Assembly: GCF_900113925.1 (NCBI RefSeq) | Contig: NZ_FORD01000008.1 | Coordinates: 53,381-117,380 of the forward strand | Length of the DNA stretch: 64,000 nt | Source: Nitrosomonas sp. Nm34 | GTDB lineage: Bacteria; Pseudomonadota; Gammaproteobacteria; Burkholderiales; Nitrosomonadaceae | Direction: 5' to 3' | Shown: positions 10,155 through 19,029 of the stretch, in pieces | Position numbering within the stretch: the first letter of the stretch is position 1 | How the letters are laid out: each line of letters opens with the position of its first letter | Made by a program: the position numbers and the translations under genes | Notes under the pieces: model-generated | What the model was told of the DNA's origin: nothing | Database searches by the model: none | The model's input: only the letters and a program-made list of their open reading frames with translations

Positions 10155-10661
10155 TTATCGCTTTGTTTTCCGCCATTCCCAAGGTGGAACTTGCTGAGCT
10201 TCAGGTAATCTCCATAACCCTACTCTTTTTTTCCTAGCTTGTTTTTCCAAAGCATAGAGGTTTTGATCTCTAGCATACTTCCGATATACCCAAGCTGCAC
10301 CGATTTTTACCATTTCTGCATTGACATCGATATCATCTATATAGACACGCCCAACTTTACGACCATAGCGATCAGTGTCTTTTACTTTGACGATTACAGT
10401 TTTACCGAAGACAATTCTAGATAATTCCTGCTTAGCGCGAGTACCGTAAGGTTGTGCTGATTCTGGTGTATCAATCTCAGCTAGCCGTACCCTGATTTGC
10501 TGTTTTTGGTCATCAAGGATAGTTATAGTGTCTCCGTCAGATACACCGACTACTCGTCCAATGTATTCCTGGGCTATTGCAGAAAACGGTAAAAGAACAA
10601 GGTACAGTAAGAATAGAAATAGAAATGCTTTTGAATTTACCATGGTCACTAATTTCATCAA
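10155..10661 (-). CDS. Exported thermonuclease-like (SNase) protein
   Basis: 168 residues. A hydrophobic signal peptide of about 30 residues ends at AIAQ, followed by a staphylococcal-nuclease domain. The catalytic and calcium ligands of the family are present: Asp44 in DGDT, Arg59, Asp64 and Glu67 in RLAEIDTPE, and Arg101 in DRYGR. It should therefore be an active calcium-dependent nuclease cutting DNA and RNA in the periplasm or outside. The exact start (Met1, 2 or 7) is uncertain because no strong ribosome site is visible. It is the first gene inside the left end of the element and reads towards that end. It may scavenge nucleic acid or restrict incoming DNA; that is inference. Confidence 0.93.
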   Translation of the reverse strand: MMKLVTMVNSKAFLFLFLLYLVLLPFSAIAQEYIGRVVGVSDGDTITILDDQKQQIRVRLAEIDTPESAQPYGTRAKQELSRIVFGKTVIVKVKDTDRYGRKVGRVYIDDIDVNAEMVKIGAAWVYRKYARDQNLYALEKQARKKRVGLWRLPEAQQVPPWEWRKTKR

Positions 10662-11076
10662 ATTCGTATTATTTAATCTTTATGCAAAATTTTTATAATC
10701 GGTTCTATCTTGAATTAAGGTAGCCTTATCTCAATTTTACTTTTTTCCTGCCAGCAATAATACTGAACCCAAAAAGGTAGATGGATTTAGTCAAGCAATT
10801 GATAGATTAATAAAGAAAATTAAGATTGATCTGGGCGGAAATTGAATCCGGAATCCCATTCCAGCTACTTGGCTTTCTATTTTTCTAATTAACCATATAC
10901 CCACTCGTCATAACTGTAAGTTGACTTTTCCTTACGCAGACTTACAATCTCCATAAGAGCAATCTTACTGGTAGTTCAGTTCAACAAGTTTTATCCGTTG
11001 CCGATAAAACAGTGGTTATTACAAACTCGCGGAAGGTTACGGATTAATGCTATTTTTTTAAACCAAAGGGGAAGTC
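10662..11076. other. Intergenic between divergent genes, with a short coding remnant
   Basis: AT-rich spacer between the thermonuclease and the DUF2628 gene. On the + strand a startless run of about 30 codons ends at a TGA near 10845 (…RLIKKIKIDLGGN), possibly the tail of a decayed gene. Divergent promoters must lie here but cannot be placed. Confidence 0.4.
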
Positions 11077-11502
11077 ATGAAGACATTTAACGTTTATAAG
11101 CATCCGACTTATGGTATTGAAGCTGTAAAAGTCGGTTTTTCCTGGCCTGCATTTTTTTTCGGCTTTTTTTGGCTGTTGGTAAAGAAGTTATGGGGGTTAG
11201 CTGGATTATGGTTCGCCGCATATATCGTGTTTGCCCTAATCGAAACAGTCACAGGCCAATCGGGAGAAGGCGATGCTCAGGCACTCGTTTACCTAATTCT
11301 TGCTGCTGGCTATTTCGCGCTTTGGTTAATTCCTGCGTTCAAAGGCAACAAATGGAGACAAGAAAATCTGTCAAAACGTGGTTACGAACAACTTGCTACC
11401 ATTCAAGCTGAAACTCCCGATGCGGCTATTGCTCAAGTCGCTAAACTTGCTACCGTCCAAGCTGAAACTTCCGATGTGGCTATTGCTCAAGTCGCTAAAT
11501 AG
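11077..11502 (+). CDS. DUF2628 membrane protein with duplicated C-terminal tail
   Basis: 141 residues with the DUF2628 pattern: a short N-terminal strand (FNVYKHP), then WPAFFFGFFWLLVKKLW and further hydrophobic spans (LWFAAYIVFAL, LVYLILAAGYFALWLIPAF), and KGNKW near the end. An inner-membrane protein of unknown function. The tail is an exact-length duplication of 18 residues, LATIQAETPDAAIAQVAK then LATVQAETSDVAIAQVAK, 54 bp each. AAGGGGAAG precedes the ATG. It appears to lead a + strand set with the next two genes. Confidence 0.85.
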   Translation: MKTFNVYKHPTYGIEAVKVGFSWPAFFFGFFWLLVKKLWGLAGLWFAAYIVFALIETVTGQSGEGDAQALVYLILAAGYFALWLIPAFKGNKWRQENLSKRGYEQLATIQAETPDAAIAQVAKLATVQAETSDVAIAQVAK

Positions 11503-11592
11503 GCCTAATACTGATACTGTGCTTCAAGGAGACGCTTCGCTGGCAAAACAGCTAGGCGTTCCTGATAACGTAAACTACATTAAGGAAAATCT

Positions 11593-11907
11593 ATGTCAAT
11601 ACTCCTACTCACAATGTCGCAAGCGCTCATACTAGGAATAGGATTCGGAATTGGATTTTTCTTTAATAAAGTAAATATAAAACCTTGGAGGGTATTTTTG
11701 GGTTTATTATCAGGATTCGCTATAAGTTGGTCGATTGGTGTAATTATGTGGGCGTATATTGCTTCTTTTTTAAACCCAAATGCTGACATACCAAGTATTG
11801 TTATTGATGGAATTTCTAGATTCTTTTTATTTTCAGTGATAGGTGCAAGTGTGGGAGTCTACTATGGTAGACAAAAGGCAAAACAGCAAAACTTAAAGCA
11901 AATTTAG
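11593..11907 (+). CDS. Small inner-membrane protein
   Basis: 104 residues with three hydrophobic spans (ALILGIGFGIGFFF, VFLGLLSGFAISWSIGVIMWAYIASF, FFLFSVIGASVGVYYG) and a short basic C-terminus. AAGGA lies seven bases before the ATG. It touches the next gene end to start (TAG at 11905-11907, ATG at 11908), so they are probably translated together. No family recognised. Confidence 0.7.
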   Translation: MSILLLTMSQALILGIGFGIGFFFNKVNIKPWRVFLGLLSGFAISWSIGVIMWAYIASFLNPNADIPSIVIDGISRFFLFSVIGASVGVYYGRQKAKQQNLKQI

Positions 11908-12411
11908 ATGAGTTTCAATCTTAAAGGAGTAAAAGCAGAAAGCGATATTGGGATTCTATATAATATTGTTGGTTTTATTGTTGTTCAATGGGGATTTGCA
12001 GAACAATCGCTTGATCTTATGGTTGCAAATATCTTTCATTATTTCGATGGTCATGTTTTACTTAAAAATCGACCGATAAATCTGGGTTCAAAGCTTAAAT
12101 TCTTAAAAGAATGCTTTAATAAGATTCCAGAGCTTACTGAATTCCGTAAAGAGAGTGAAGAGCTTTTTCTACGATTTGAAAATGCAGGAATAAAGAGAAA
12201 TGATATTGTTCATGGTGCCATATTAGACATCACAAAGAAAGATGGGGCATTTATGTTTTTAAAGATTGATGTAAAACCAACGAAATATCACAGCCAGCGT
12301 TTAGTTCTACTCACCGAATCAGAATGGCCAGTATTCCAAAAAGAATTATTAGATTTAGGGAGAGATGGGCAATCTTTCACACACATGATCTGGAATAGAT
12401 TTAAAGTGTAA
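11908..12411 (+). CDS. HEPN-like hypothetical protein
   Basis: 167 residues, no signal peptide, largely helical by eye. The motif RNDIVHG near residue 95 fits the Rx4H signature of HEPN-fold RNases, and an acidic helix (WGFAEQSLDLMVANIF) precedes it, as in several HEPN families. Its ATG directly follows the stop of the membrane-protein gene, suggesting coupling. HEPN proteins are common toxins or defence RNases, but I see no matching antitoxin nucleotidyltransferase next to it. A non-catalytic role is equally possible. Confidence 0.55.
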   Translation: MSFNLKGVKAESDIGILYNIVGFIVVQWGFAEQSLDLMVANIFHYFDGHVLLKNRPINLGSKLKFLKECFNKIPELTEFRKESEELFLRFENAGIKRNDIVHGAILDITKKDGAFMFLKIDVKPTKYHSQRLVLLTESEWPVFQKELLDLGRDGQSFTHMIWNRFKV

Positions 12412-12550
12412 GCATAATGTCTTAGTTAATTCCGACATGATTTGTTTCTTTCTATAGAAACCTTTGTGAGTTCAAAGATATATCAAAGGAAAGCTACTAG
12501 AATGACTTGTGAAGTCTATAGATGTTCGTGGTTCTAAGGGAAAATCTAAA

Positions 12551-13227
12551 TTAAAAATCTTCATATTTTTGCTTCGACTTTACCATTAAAGCCATTTTTT
12601 TTGGCGCAGTAAATTGTATTGCACTAAAAGTAGTTTTTTCATCTATTTTTATATTAACTGTATACTCAACTGAGCGTATATCGTTGTTTGCCCTCGCGAA
12701 TAACTCTTCGGCATTAGCTGATGATTTTGCTAGAGTATCAAAAATTTCTTTTTCAATGAAAAATATTTTCAAATTTCCACTAGCTAAACCTCGCCGCTCG
12801 ATATCGTTTACGTTTTTAAGAATTGTAGCTTTATCATTTTTTTAAACTGAATTAATGTATCAATTTTTTCATTGCCACTTACAAGTTGGATAATCTGAAA
12901 TTTAGATTTAAGTGCGTTGAGAAGTTTCATATATTTTTCTTCGGTAAATTCCGAGAAAAGCACTACCGATACTAATTTATCATCAAAAAATCGAAAACCT
13001 AACAACACTTCCATTTCAAAAAATTTTTCTCCATCTAAACATAATGCCCCTTTTTCAATAACTTCTGAGCAATCATAAACATTAGTGTTTTTTTGTAAAT
13101 CTAATTTTGACATTCCAAATTTATAGTTTTTATAAAGCTGAACGGGATTATTAGCTAATGCTGATTTTGTTATAAAAGCCATTAAAACTAAAACTAACAA
13201 GATAATGTTCTTCATTGTATTTTCCAT
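12551..13227 (-). pseudogene. Exported hypothetical protein, frame broken at an A7 run
   Basis: The 5' part (13227-12808) encodes a signal peptide (KNIILLVLVLMAFITKSALA) and about 110 residues, then stops. At a run of seven A (minus strand, about 12840-12846) a -1 shift continues QFKKNDKATILKNVNDIERR into the frame of the downstream ORF (12772-12551, ending KYEDF), giving about 225 residues. The two halves look like one protein. The break may be a real mutation, a sequencing error in the homopolymer, or slippage that makes both forms. The likelier start is the second Met at 13215. No family recognised. Confidence 0.6.
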
Positions 13228-14081
13228 GTAATTAGTTTCATGTAATTTTAGAAACTGGACAGATTGTTAAGGAATTGACTGGCTTACATCAATTGAAATT
13301 GAATAACTTAAATTAATTAAGCTCATATCTATTATTTAATTAGAATGTGACAATAGCATTAATTGTAAAACATATAGATATATTTTGTGATTTCATACAT
13401 TACTTTTGTAGTTTTTTGATTTTTCTATGATGTACTATTTAATCACCCTTTAGTTACATTTGCCCACATGATTGTATCTAATAAAGAAATATTTACTAGG
13501 CTCTGCTTGCATTTCATACATATTGACGAAAATTTAGTTCCATTTTGTACATAAATGTATAGCAGAATAAAATTGAGCGAAGAGCAATGATTACTAATTA
13601 TAGTTTAGGTGGTAAACCAACAGATTGATTGCTATGGTGGAGTTTGATAGTTAAAAAAGAATTCAATCAGGCATATAAAAACTGGAGTTGAAATGAAATA
13701 CACTGACTTCAATAAAAGAGAAACAATAGACAGAAGAAATTTGTAATCTTGCTGTTTGCTTGATTCAAAAAATTAATGAACTCAAGAATAGTTACTACAT
13801 ATGATTCTTGAGATTTATAATGATTTGTATTGATATGTAATGAAATGATTACTTTTTCCTATTATATAGGTGAAGTAATAGTTTCGTTTAAATGTATATT
13901 AAAACAATTAGTTAAATTAGCTAGTTCATTTGTAACTCAACATCTGACACTAATTCACAAATAACATTTGAGCAAATTGATGGATACTATTTCAATCTCT
14001 TTTATAATTTGGAATCTTATTAGATGTCATAAGCATTTTATGACTAGTGCAAATTCTTTATTAAGATCTAAGGAAGATTAA
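13228..14081. other. Long AT-rich gap without a gene
   Basis: About 850 bases. All frames are broken by stops; only runs of about 25 codons without ribosome sites were found. It may be decayed coding sequence plus the promoter of the next gene. No repeat or RNA was recognised. Confidence 0.5.
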
Positions 14082-15182
14082 TTGAAAAAAATTTTTATTA
14101 TATTTCTTGCTATGCTTCTTGCGGGGTTTGGTCCAATTTTACCTGGGTTTGGCCCAAAGTTACCTAAATGTGGAGACAATGAAGTTTCAAATTTATTGAA
14201 ACAGATTTTGGCAGAGCAAATTTTTGAAAATGAAAACGAAAGAGCAAAAGCTGTAAAACAGATTTCGATCAACAATATTGAAACAATTCAGATTGATGAG
14301 AGGCTCAATAAGAATCAGTGTTCTGCTATTTTTAAATGGAAATTAAATGATCAAACTATAAAAATAATTGATGCGCTTAATAATCCTTCCAAAGAGACTG
14401 GTCGGGCTTTATTTGTCGGTCTCTTAAAAAATGATCCTGCTACAAATTTTATAGCACATCTTAGCGGAAAAAATTTATCTGATGCAGATTTAAAAGAATT
14501 GGATAAAGAGTATGTTAAATTGTCTTTGAATAATGATACTTATTCAACTCTTTTTATGGCAGTTAGAACAAATATCAACAATATATTTGAAGAGAGCCCG
14601 GTAAATTTAAAAAATAATATAATTTCACTTAGTAATAAAAAAATATTCTATACAGTCAGAATGAGTGAAGATCCTGATTTAAAGAATAAATATCTTGTTG
14701 AAGTGGCTTTTCCAAGCCAATCAATTGAAACAATTATTCAAATGGAATCACTAAAATTAATTGAAGCAGATGGCAAAAAAACACTTGATGCGATTGAAAC
14801 AGTATCAGAACTATCTCCTACTCCAGCACTTACAATTGATCAAGCACTAGCCGTTGAATCTATAGTTACTCCAACTCAAAAATCTGTCTCTCCAACTGTA
14901 CCAGCAACTTTAGAACCGATTGACAACACTCCCTTTGCACCAAGCTTTGATTGTACAAAAGCTAGCAACGGCGCAGAAAGGCTAATCTGTTCAGATCGTG
15001 ATCTTTCTAAGCTTGATGTCGATTTAAGCCAGGTATATCTGAAAATGCGTGATAAAGCATTAGACAAAAACAAATTTAAGGCCAAACAAATTGATTGGAT
15101 AAAGACATCAAGAAACGCCTGTTCCGATAAGTTTTGCATGGAAAATGCTTACACTCAAAGAATCTCCGAGTTGAATGAATAA
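14082..15182 (+). CDS. Exported protein with C-terminal LprI-like domain
   Basis: 366 residues. The start is a TTG at 14082 preceded by AAGGAAG at ideal spacing. A signal-like N-terminus (KKIFIIFLAMLLAGFG) leads into GPILPGFGPKLPKCG. Residues about 30-245 match nothing I know and are Lys/Asn-rich. A Pro/Thr-rich linker (about 245-285) leads to a DUF1311/LprI-type domain with Cys in SFDCTKAS, LICSD, RNACSD and KFCMEN, probably two disulfides. LprI domains occur in periplasmic lysozyme inhibitors, so it may protect the cell wall; that is inference from the domain alone. Confidence 0.75.
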   Translation: MKKIFIIFLAMLLAGFGPILPGFGPKLPKCGDNEVSNLLKQILAEQIFENENERAKAVKQISINNIETIQIDERLNKNQCSAIFKWKLNDQTIKIIDALNNPSKETGRALFVGLLKNDPATNFIAHLSGKNLSDADLKELDKEYVKLSLNNDTYSTLFMAVRTNINNIFEESPVNLKNNIISLSNKKIFYTVRMSEDPDLKNKYLVEVAFPSQSIETIIQMESLKLIEADGKKTLDAIETVSELSPTPALTIDQALAVESIVTPTQKSVSPTVPATLEPIDNTPFAPSFDCTKASNGAERLICSDRDLSKLDVDLSQVYLKMRDKALDKNKFKAKQIDWIKTSRNACSDKFCMENAYTQRISELNE

Positions 15183-15449
15183 TACTCATTTCCTTTTTAT
15201 TCTTAAGAATCGCCTTTTAAAAATTCTTAGTGCTTTTTTCTACTAGATTATTGAATCAAATAGGGACAATAGATATAAAATAATCAATCTTAATTTCTCA
15301 TTTTTTAAAGAAGAAATACTCTATTGTTTTGTTCAGATTTATTCCTTATTGTAAAAACATGTCTTTTATCTAAAATCTATTTAACATAGATTCCTTGAAT
15401 TCAAGTTATTTCCACAACTTACTTTCTATTCTTTCAACAGGAAAACATC

Positions 15450-15902
15450 ATGGGATTTTTTGATAAATTATTTGCCAATTCAGTTGCTCAAAAACCAGTT
15501 ATTGATAACGAACAAGAAGCTTTTATTACCATTATAGCTGCTGCAGCTACTTCTGATGGTGTACTGGAACCAGAAGAATGGGATACGATTGTCGATACGC
15601 TTTTCGAAAAAAGAATGTTTGCTAACATTGATTTGAAAGGATTAGTTCGTGAATGTATTAATAACCTGAAAAATTTTGAAAGTCTTGCAGAAGCAGTTAA
15701 CGATTGCGCTCCTTTAATTAAACCAGAAAACAGAAACATGGTTTTTTCAGTTGCTGTAGACATCGTTTTGATTGATGGTTCTATTAGTCCACAAGAGCAA
15801 CAAATTATTGAGCATTTGAAAGAACAATTAGCTATTTCTGATGATTTTGCCACGAAAGCTGTAGAAGTGATGCTGGCAAGAAATTATGGCAACGCAAAAT
15901 AA
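15450..15902 (+). CDS. TerB-like protein
   Basis: 150 residues, all helical. The repeated pattern ATSDGVLEPEEWDTI and VLIDGSISPQEQQII matches the pseudo-duplicated TerB/DUF533 fold, with acidic residues that may bind metal. No signal or membrane span. AGGA precedes the ATG by seven bases. TerB-like proteins occur in stress and phage-resistance contexts, but no other ter genes are nearby, so the role is unknown. Confidence 0.75.
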   Translation: MGFFDKLFANSVAQKPVIDNEQEAFITIIAAAATSDGVLEPEEWDTIVDTLFEKRMFANIDLKGLVRECINNLKNFESLAEAVNDCAPLIKPENRNMVFSVAVDIVLIDGSISPQEQQIIEHLKEQLAISDDFATKAVEVMLARNYGNAK

Positions 15903-16003
15903 GTAAAATTAACTTCGGCAAAGCCAATAAACTTTTTCTACTAATCTAAAGGTAAGATAAATTATCAGCATTCTTATCTTAACGGAATGCTGATAAAGTA
16001 ATA

Positions 16004-16594
16004 CTATCTAATCTCAACTATCGACATACCATTCCGATAGGCATGATCAAGATCACCTAAAAAGACTCCATTAAGCGTGTATCTGCTAGCATGATCTGGA
16101 GAAAAATTAACAATGATTTCTAGTGGTTCGTAAAAGAATCCATTGATCAGTCGTTCTCGATTTTTATATTCACTTAATGCAACTTTAATATAATCTTCAG
16201 GTTGGATATCATCTGTAAACTCAATACGTTTATGGCGGCCAGCATCAGTTAGCCCTGCCATAGTAATTGAACGAGGGCGGCCATTCATATCTGTGCGAAC
16301 AATAGCATGAGGCTTAAAACTTGCACGCCAAGCCGCTTCCCACGCATCCCTTTCATCTTGTTTAGTTTGTTCAATCGCTTGCTGAATAGCATCTTCTGGA
16401 AGTTCAAGAGCATTTGGCAATTTCTCGATTAACCCACGACTAGATTTAAAGTCTCCAACAAATAATTCCATTAATCGACGTATCCCATTATTGTAGGTGC
16501 TGTACCCTGCTCTTCTGATCAATTCTTTTGTATCTATTCCAAGTTCCTCGCAACGAGAATTTACAAGTTCTTCAATACGCGTAACCTCCATCAT
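16004..16594 (-). CDS. Hypothetical protein with possible HTH N-terminus
   Basis: 196 residues, soluble. The first 65 residues (IEELVNSRCEELGIDTKELIRRAGY …) look like a small helical domain similar in plan to phage-type HTH proteins; the remainder is mixed alpha/beta. GGGGAG lies two bases before Met1 and five before Met2, so Met2 may be used. Possibly an element regulator; not assigned to a named family. Confidence 0.6.
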   Translation of the reverse strand: MMEVTRIEELVNSRCEELGIDTKELIRRAGYSTYNNGIRRLMELFVGDFKSSRGLIEKLPNALELPEDAIQQAIEQTKQDERDAWEAAWRASFKPHAIVRTDMNGRPRSITMAGLTDAGRHKRIEFTDDIQPEDYIKVALSEYKNRERLINGFFYEPLEIIVNFSPDHASRYTLNGVFLGDLDHAYRNGMSIVEIR

Positions 16595-16952
16595 AGCTCC
16601 CCATAAATTTAGAAACCATACTCAAATTGAATGGAATGAGACAACTGTATATTAATAAAATCTCTACTAATACATATATATTGTTATTTTTTAATAATAT
16701 TTAGCAATAAATAAGACAAATATATTATTTCCTATTTTTAATGATAAAATCATAAAATATGACATTAGATTATTTTTGATTGTTAAAGTTCCCCAGGAGA
16801 ACAAATCAAATGCTGGCGTGGGGCTGTTAACATCTCCAAATTTTTAGATCAATCTCATCGTAGTTCTAAGAATAAGTATGACTTTTGAATTTTTCTGCTT
16901 TCTGAAAACATAAAATTTTAAAAAAACAACAACGTAGAAGGGGGGGTTAACT
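16595..16952. other. AT-rich spacer between divergent genes
   Basis: About 360 bases, very AT-rich, no ORF. It presumably holds the divergent promoters of the 16004 and 16953 genes. The GGGGGGG run at 16940-16946 serves as ribosome site for the next gene. Confidence 0.4.
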
Positions 16953-17474
16953 TTGAAATATTCATCTCATTTATCTTTAGCGTCATTTTGTGCCGCGCTC
17001 ATTTTATCTGGCTGTGCTACCAAAGGAGAAGAATACCAAGCAAACGTTTTCAAAGCTGGACAGGTAAATCAAGCGCAGGAAGTCAAAACGATTGAAATTA
17101 TGATGATTCAAGAGGCAAAAATTGAAGTTGATAATGCTGAAGCTAAGAAACAGGCACAGGTTATCGGCGGGATATTGGGTGCCGTTGGAGGCGGTGTTGG
17201 TACTAGCTTAGCTACTAAAAACAATGGTTTGGCCACTGCTGGTGGCGTTGTAGGGGGAAGTGCTGCAGGAGCAGCTGTTGGTTCTTTAGTTTCTGATAAA
17301 GCTTTAGTTGCTGGCGTTAACCTGACTTATAAAGATTCTTCAGGAAAAATCATGAATTCAGCTCAAGTTGGCAGATTGTGTGAATACAAACAAGGCACAG
17401 CTATGGTGATTTCATCCCAAGCGAATGAAACAAGAATTCAGCCGAACAATCCAAGTGGTTGTACAAAAGGGTAA
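16953..17474 (+). CDS. Glycine-zipper lipoprotein
   Basis: 173 residues from a TTG start at 16953. Lipobox LILSGC near residue 21 marks an outer-membrane or periplasmic lipoprotein. Residues about 70-115 are a glycine zipper (GGILGAVGGGVGTS … GGVVGGSAAGAAVGS), as in SlyB/Pcp and related envelope lipoproteins. The C-terminal domain carries two Cys and ends PSGCTKG. It sits immediately before the coiled-coil gene at 17479, so the two may form an envelope pair. Confidence 0.82.
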   Translation: MKYSSHLSLASFCAALILSGCATKGEEYQANVFKAGQVNQAQEVKTIEIMMIQEAKIEVDNAEAKKQAQVIGGILGAVGGGVGTSLATKNNGLATAGGVVGGSAAGAAVGSLVSDKALVAGVNLTYKDSSGKIMNSAQVGRLCEYKQGTAMVISSQANETRIQPNNPSGCTKG

Positions 17475-17478
17475 TAAG

Positions 17479-18051
17479 ATGCTGAAAGAGGGATTTACCT
17501 TACTTTCATTCCTAGCTAGCACAACGTCATTTGCTAATGATCTAGATTTTGCTCTGAATGCTGTTAAATCTCAGCAACAGCAATATAACAATGAGCAAGA
17601 AGCTATTAGGCTAGATTTACAACGTCAAGAAAATATGCGCGCTGAAAAAGCAGCGGCTCAGGCAAAAGCTGAACGGGCGGCTGCTGAAGCAAAAGCAGAA
17701 AAAGCTGCAGCAGAAGCTAGAGCCCAACATAAAGCAGCAAAGGCAAAAGCTGAAGCCGAGGCAAATGCTAAACGCCAAGCTATTGATGCAGATAAAAAAC
17801 GAGATCAAGCATATGAAGATGAGTTGCGTAAAATGGATTTAGAGGAAAGACGTATTGCATTGGAAGAGAAAAAAGCAAAGGCAGCCAGAGCAAATGATTA
17901 CATCGATGCTGAGCTAGGTCGACACAAAGCTGAAACTGATGTGGTTAAATCCGCTGCAGATGCTAAACGTAATGTTTCGGAAGGAACCAAGGAAATGCTG
18001 ATTGGTGTAGGCAAAGGTGCCGAAGCAGATGGTAAGAATTGGTTTAAGTAA
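17479..18051 (+). CDS. Exported Ala/Lys/Glu-rich coiled-coil protein
   Basis: 190 residues. The ATG at 17479 is preferred over an in-frame ATG at 17425 because AAAGGG precedes it and the product then begins with a clean signal peptide (MLKEGFTLLSFLASTTSFA). The mature part is a long charged helix rich in AEKAAAEAKAE-type repeats, like TolA domain II, then a Lys/Glu helix and a short Gly-containing end. Probably a periplasm-spanning helix working with the preceding glycine-zipper lipoprotein, whose stop is four bases upstream. Confidence 0.75.
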   Translation: MLKEGFTLLSFLASTTSFANDLDFALNAVKSQQQQYNNEQEAIRLDLQRQENMRAEKAAAQAKAERAAAEAKAEKAAAEARAQHKAAKAKAEAEANAKRQAIDADKKRDQAYEDELRKMDLEERRIALEEKKAKAARANDYIDAELGRHKAETDVVKSAADAKRNVSEGTKEMLIGVGKGAEADGKNWFK

Positions 18052-18188
18052 ACTTAGTCAAGCAAAGGTTCATCCGTAATTGCGCATATTGGTTTACATA
18101 TGCATTTGCCGGATGAACCACTAACGATACTATAAATCATACAATTAACTCATATTTCTTAGTACCGATATTAAAGAACATAGTAATT

Positions 18189-18476
18189 TCAATCATCTAA
18201 CACAACCTTAAATTCCTTAATTCCCATTTTTTTCATCCATCTCTCAACTCCTGCAATCCTGACAAACTGTCTTATCTCTCCCCTCTTCGCTTGTAAGCGA
18301 TAGCCATCCACACCATTATTTTTGAATTCAATTTCCCATTTCTCTCTATCAACCTGTCTCACAACAAAATCACTTAGCTTCTGAGAAATACTCCCAGGAG
18401 TTCGTTGTCGTTCCAATTGATCTGCAATATCCCCCTCCCTAAGCGTCCTAGGTAGATGTTTAGGAAACCCACTCAC
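18189..18476 (-). CDS. Hypothetical small protein
   Basis: 95 residues from a GTG at 18476 with GGGG seven bases upstream. Basic and soluble, with no recognised family. It lies divergent to the AlpA gene, so it may be part of the element's control region. Confidence 0.5.
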   Translation of the reverse strand: MSGFPKHLPRTLREGDIADQLERQRTPGSISQKLSDFVVRQVDREKWEIEFKNNGVDGYRLQAKRGEIRQFVRIAGVERWMKKMGIKEFKVVLDD

Positions 18477-18625
18477 TTTCTTACCCCGATTAAATCAAAA
18501 AAAATAATTAGAAAAAAAGTTTCCCAAAAGTTAATTATTGGGAAATAAACAGTAATGTATCTTAATAAATATTAATAGAAGAAAAAAAATCTTCTGAACT
18601 TCATTAATACTTATAAGGAATATAA

Positions 18626-18814
18626 ATGAGTAAATTTATTCGGTTGGATCAAGTAAAAACGATAACTGGTTTATCTCGCAGTTCAATATATCAGTTTATA
18701 AAAGATGGAAAATTTCCATCCCAAGTAAAGCTTGGGGCTAGATCTGTAGCATGGGTTGCCAGTGAAATTGAGGAATGGATGTCCTCTTGCATTGCAAAAA
18801 GAGGCAATCCTTAA
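18626..18814 (+). CDS. AlpA-family transcriptional regulator
   Basis: 62 residues with the typical AlpA/MerR-like winged-helix pattern: FIRLDQVKTITGLSRSSIYQFIKDGKFPSQVKLGARSVAW and EIEEWMSS. AAGGA precedes the ATG. In P4-like and cryptic elements AlpA activates integrase or excision genes. It stands just upstream of the primase-helicase on the same strand. Confidence 0.92.
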   Translation: MSKFIRLDQVKTITGLSRSSIYQFIKDGKFPSQVKLGARSVAWVASEIEEWMSSCIAKRGNP

Positions 18815-19029
18815 AATTCGTGGAAATGCCTGAATAAGGCAATGAGTAATTATTTTTATTATGAGTTTTCGGTGAGCACTATGCACAAAAAAGAAACCAG
18901 AGAACTTTGAGAGTACTCTGGCTCACAAGAAAATATTTCCTCGATAAAAATATTTATAAAAGTTTTGTGAGCTAAATCTTTAAGGTTCTCTTATTAGAAA
19001 TAATTTTTAAAAAGAGAAATAAAAAAGCA

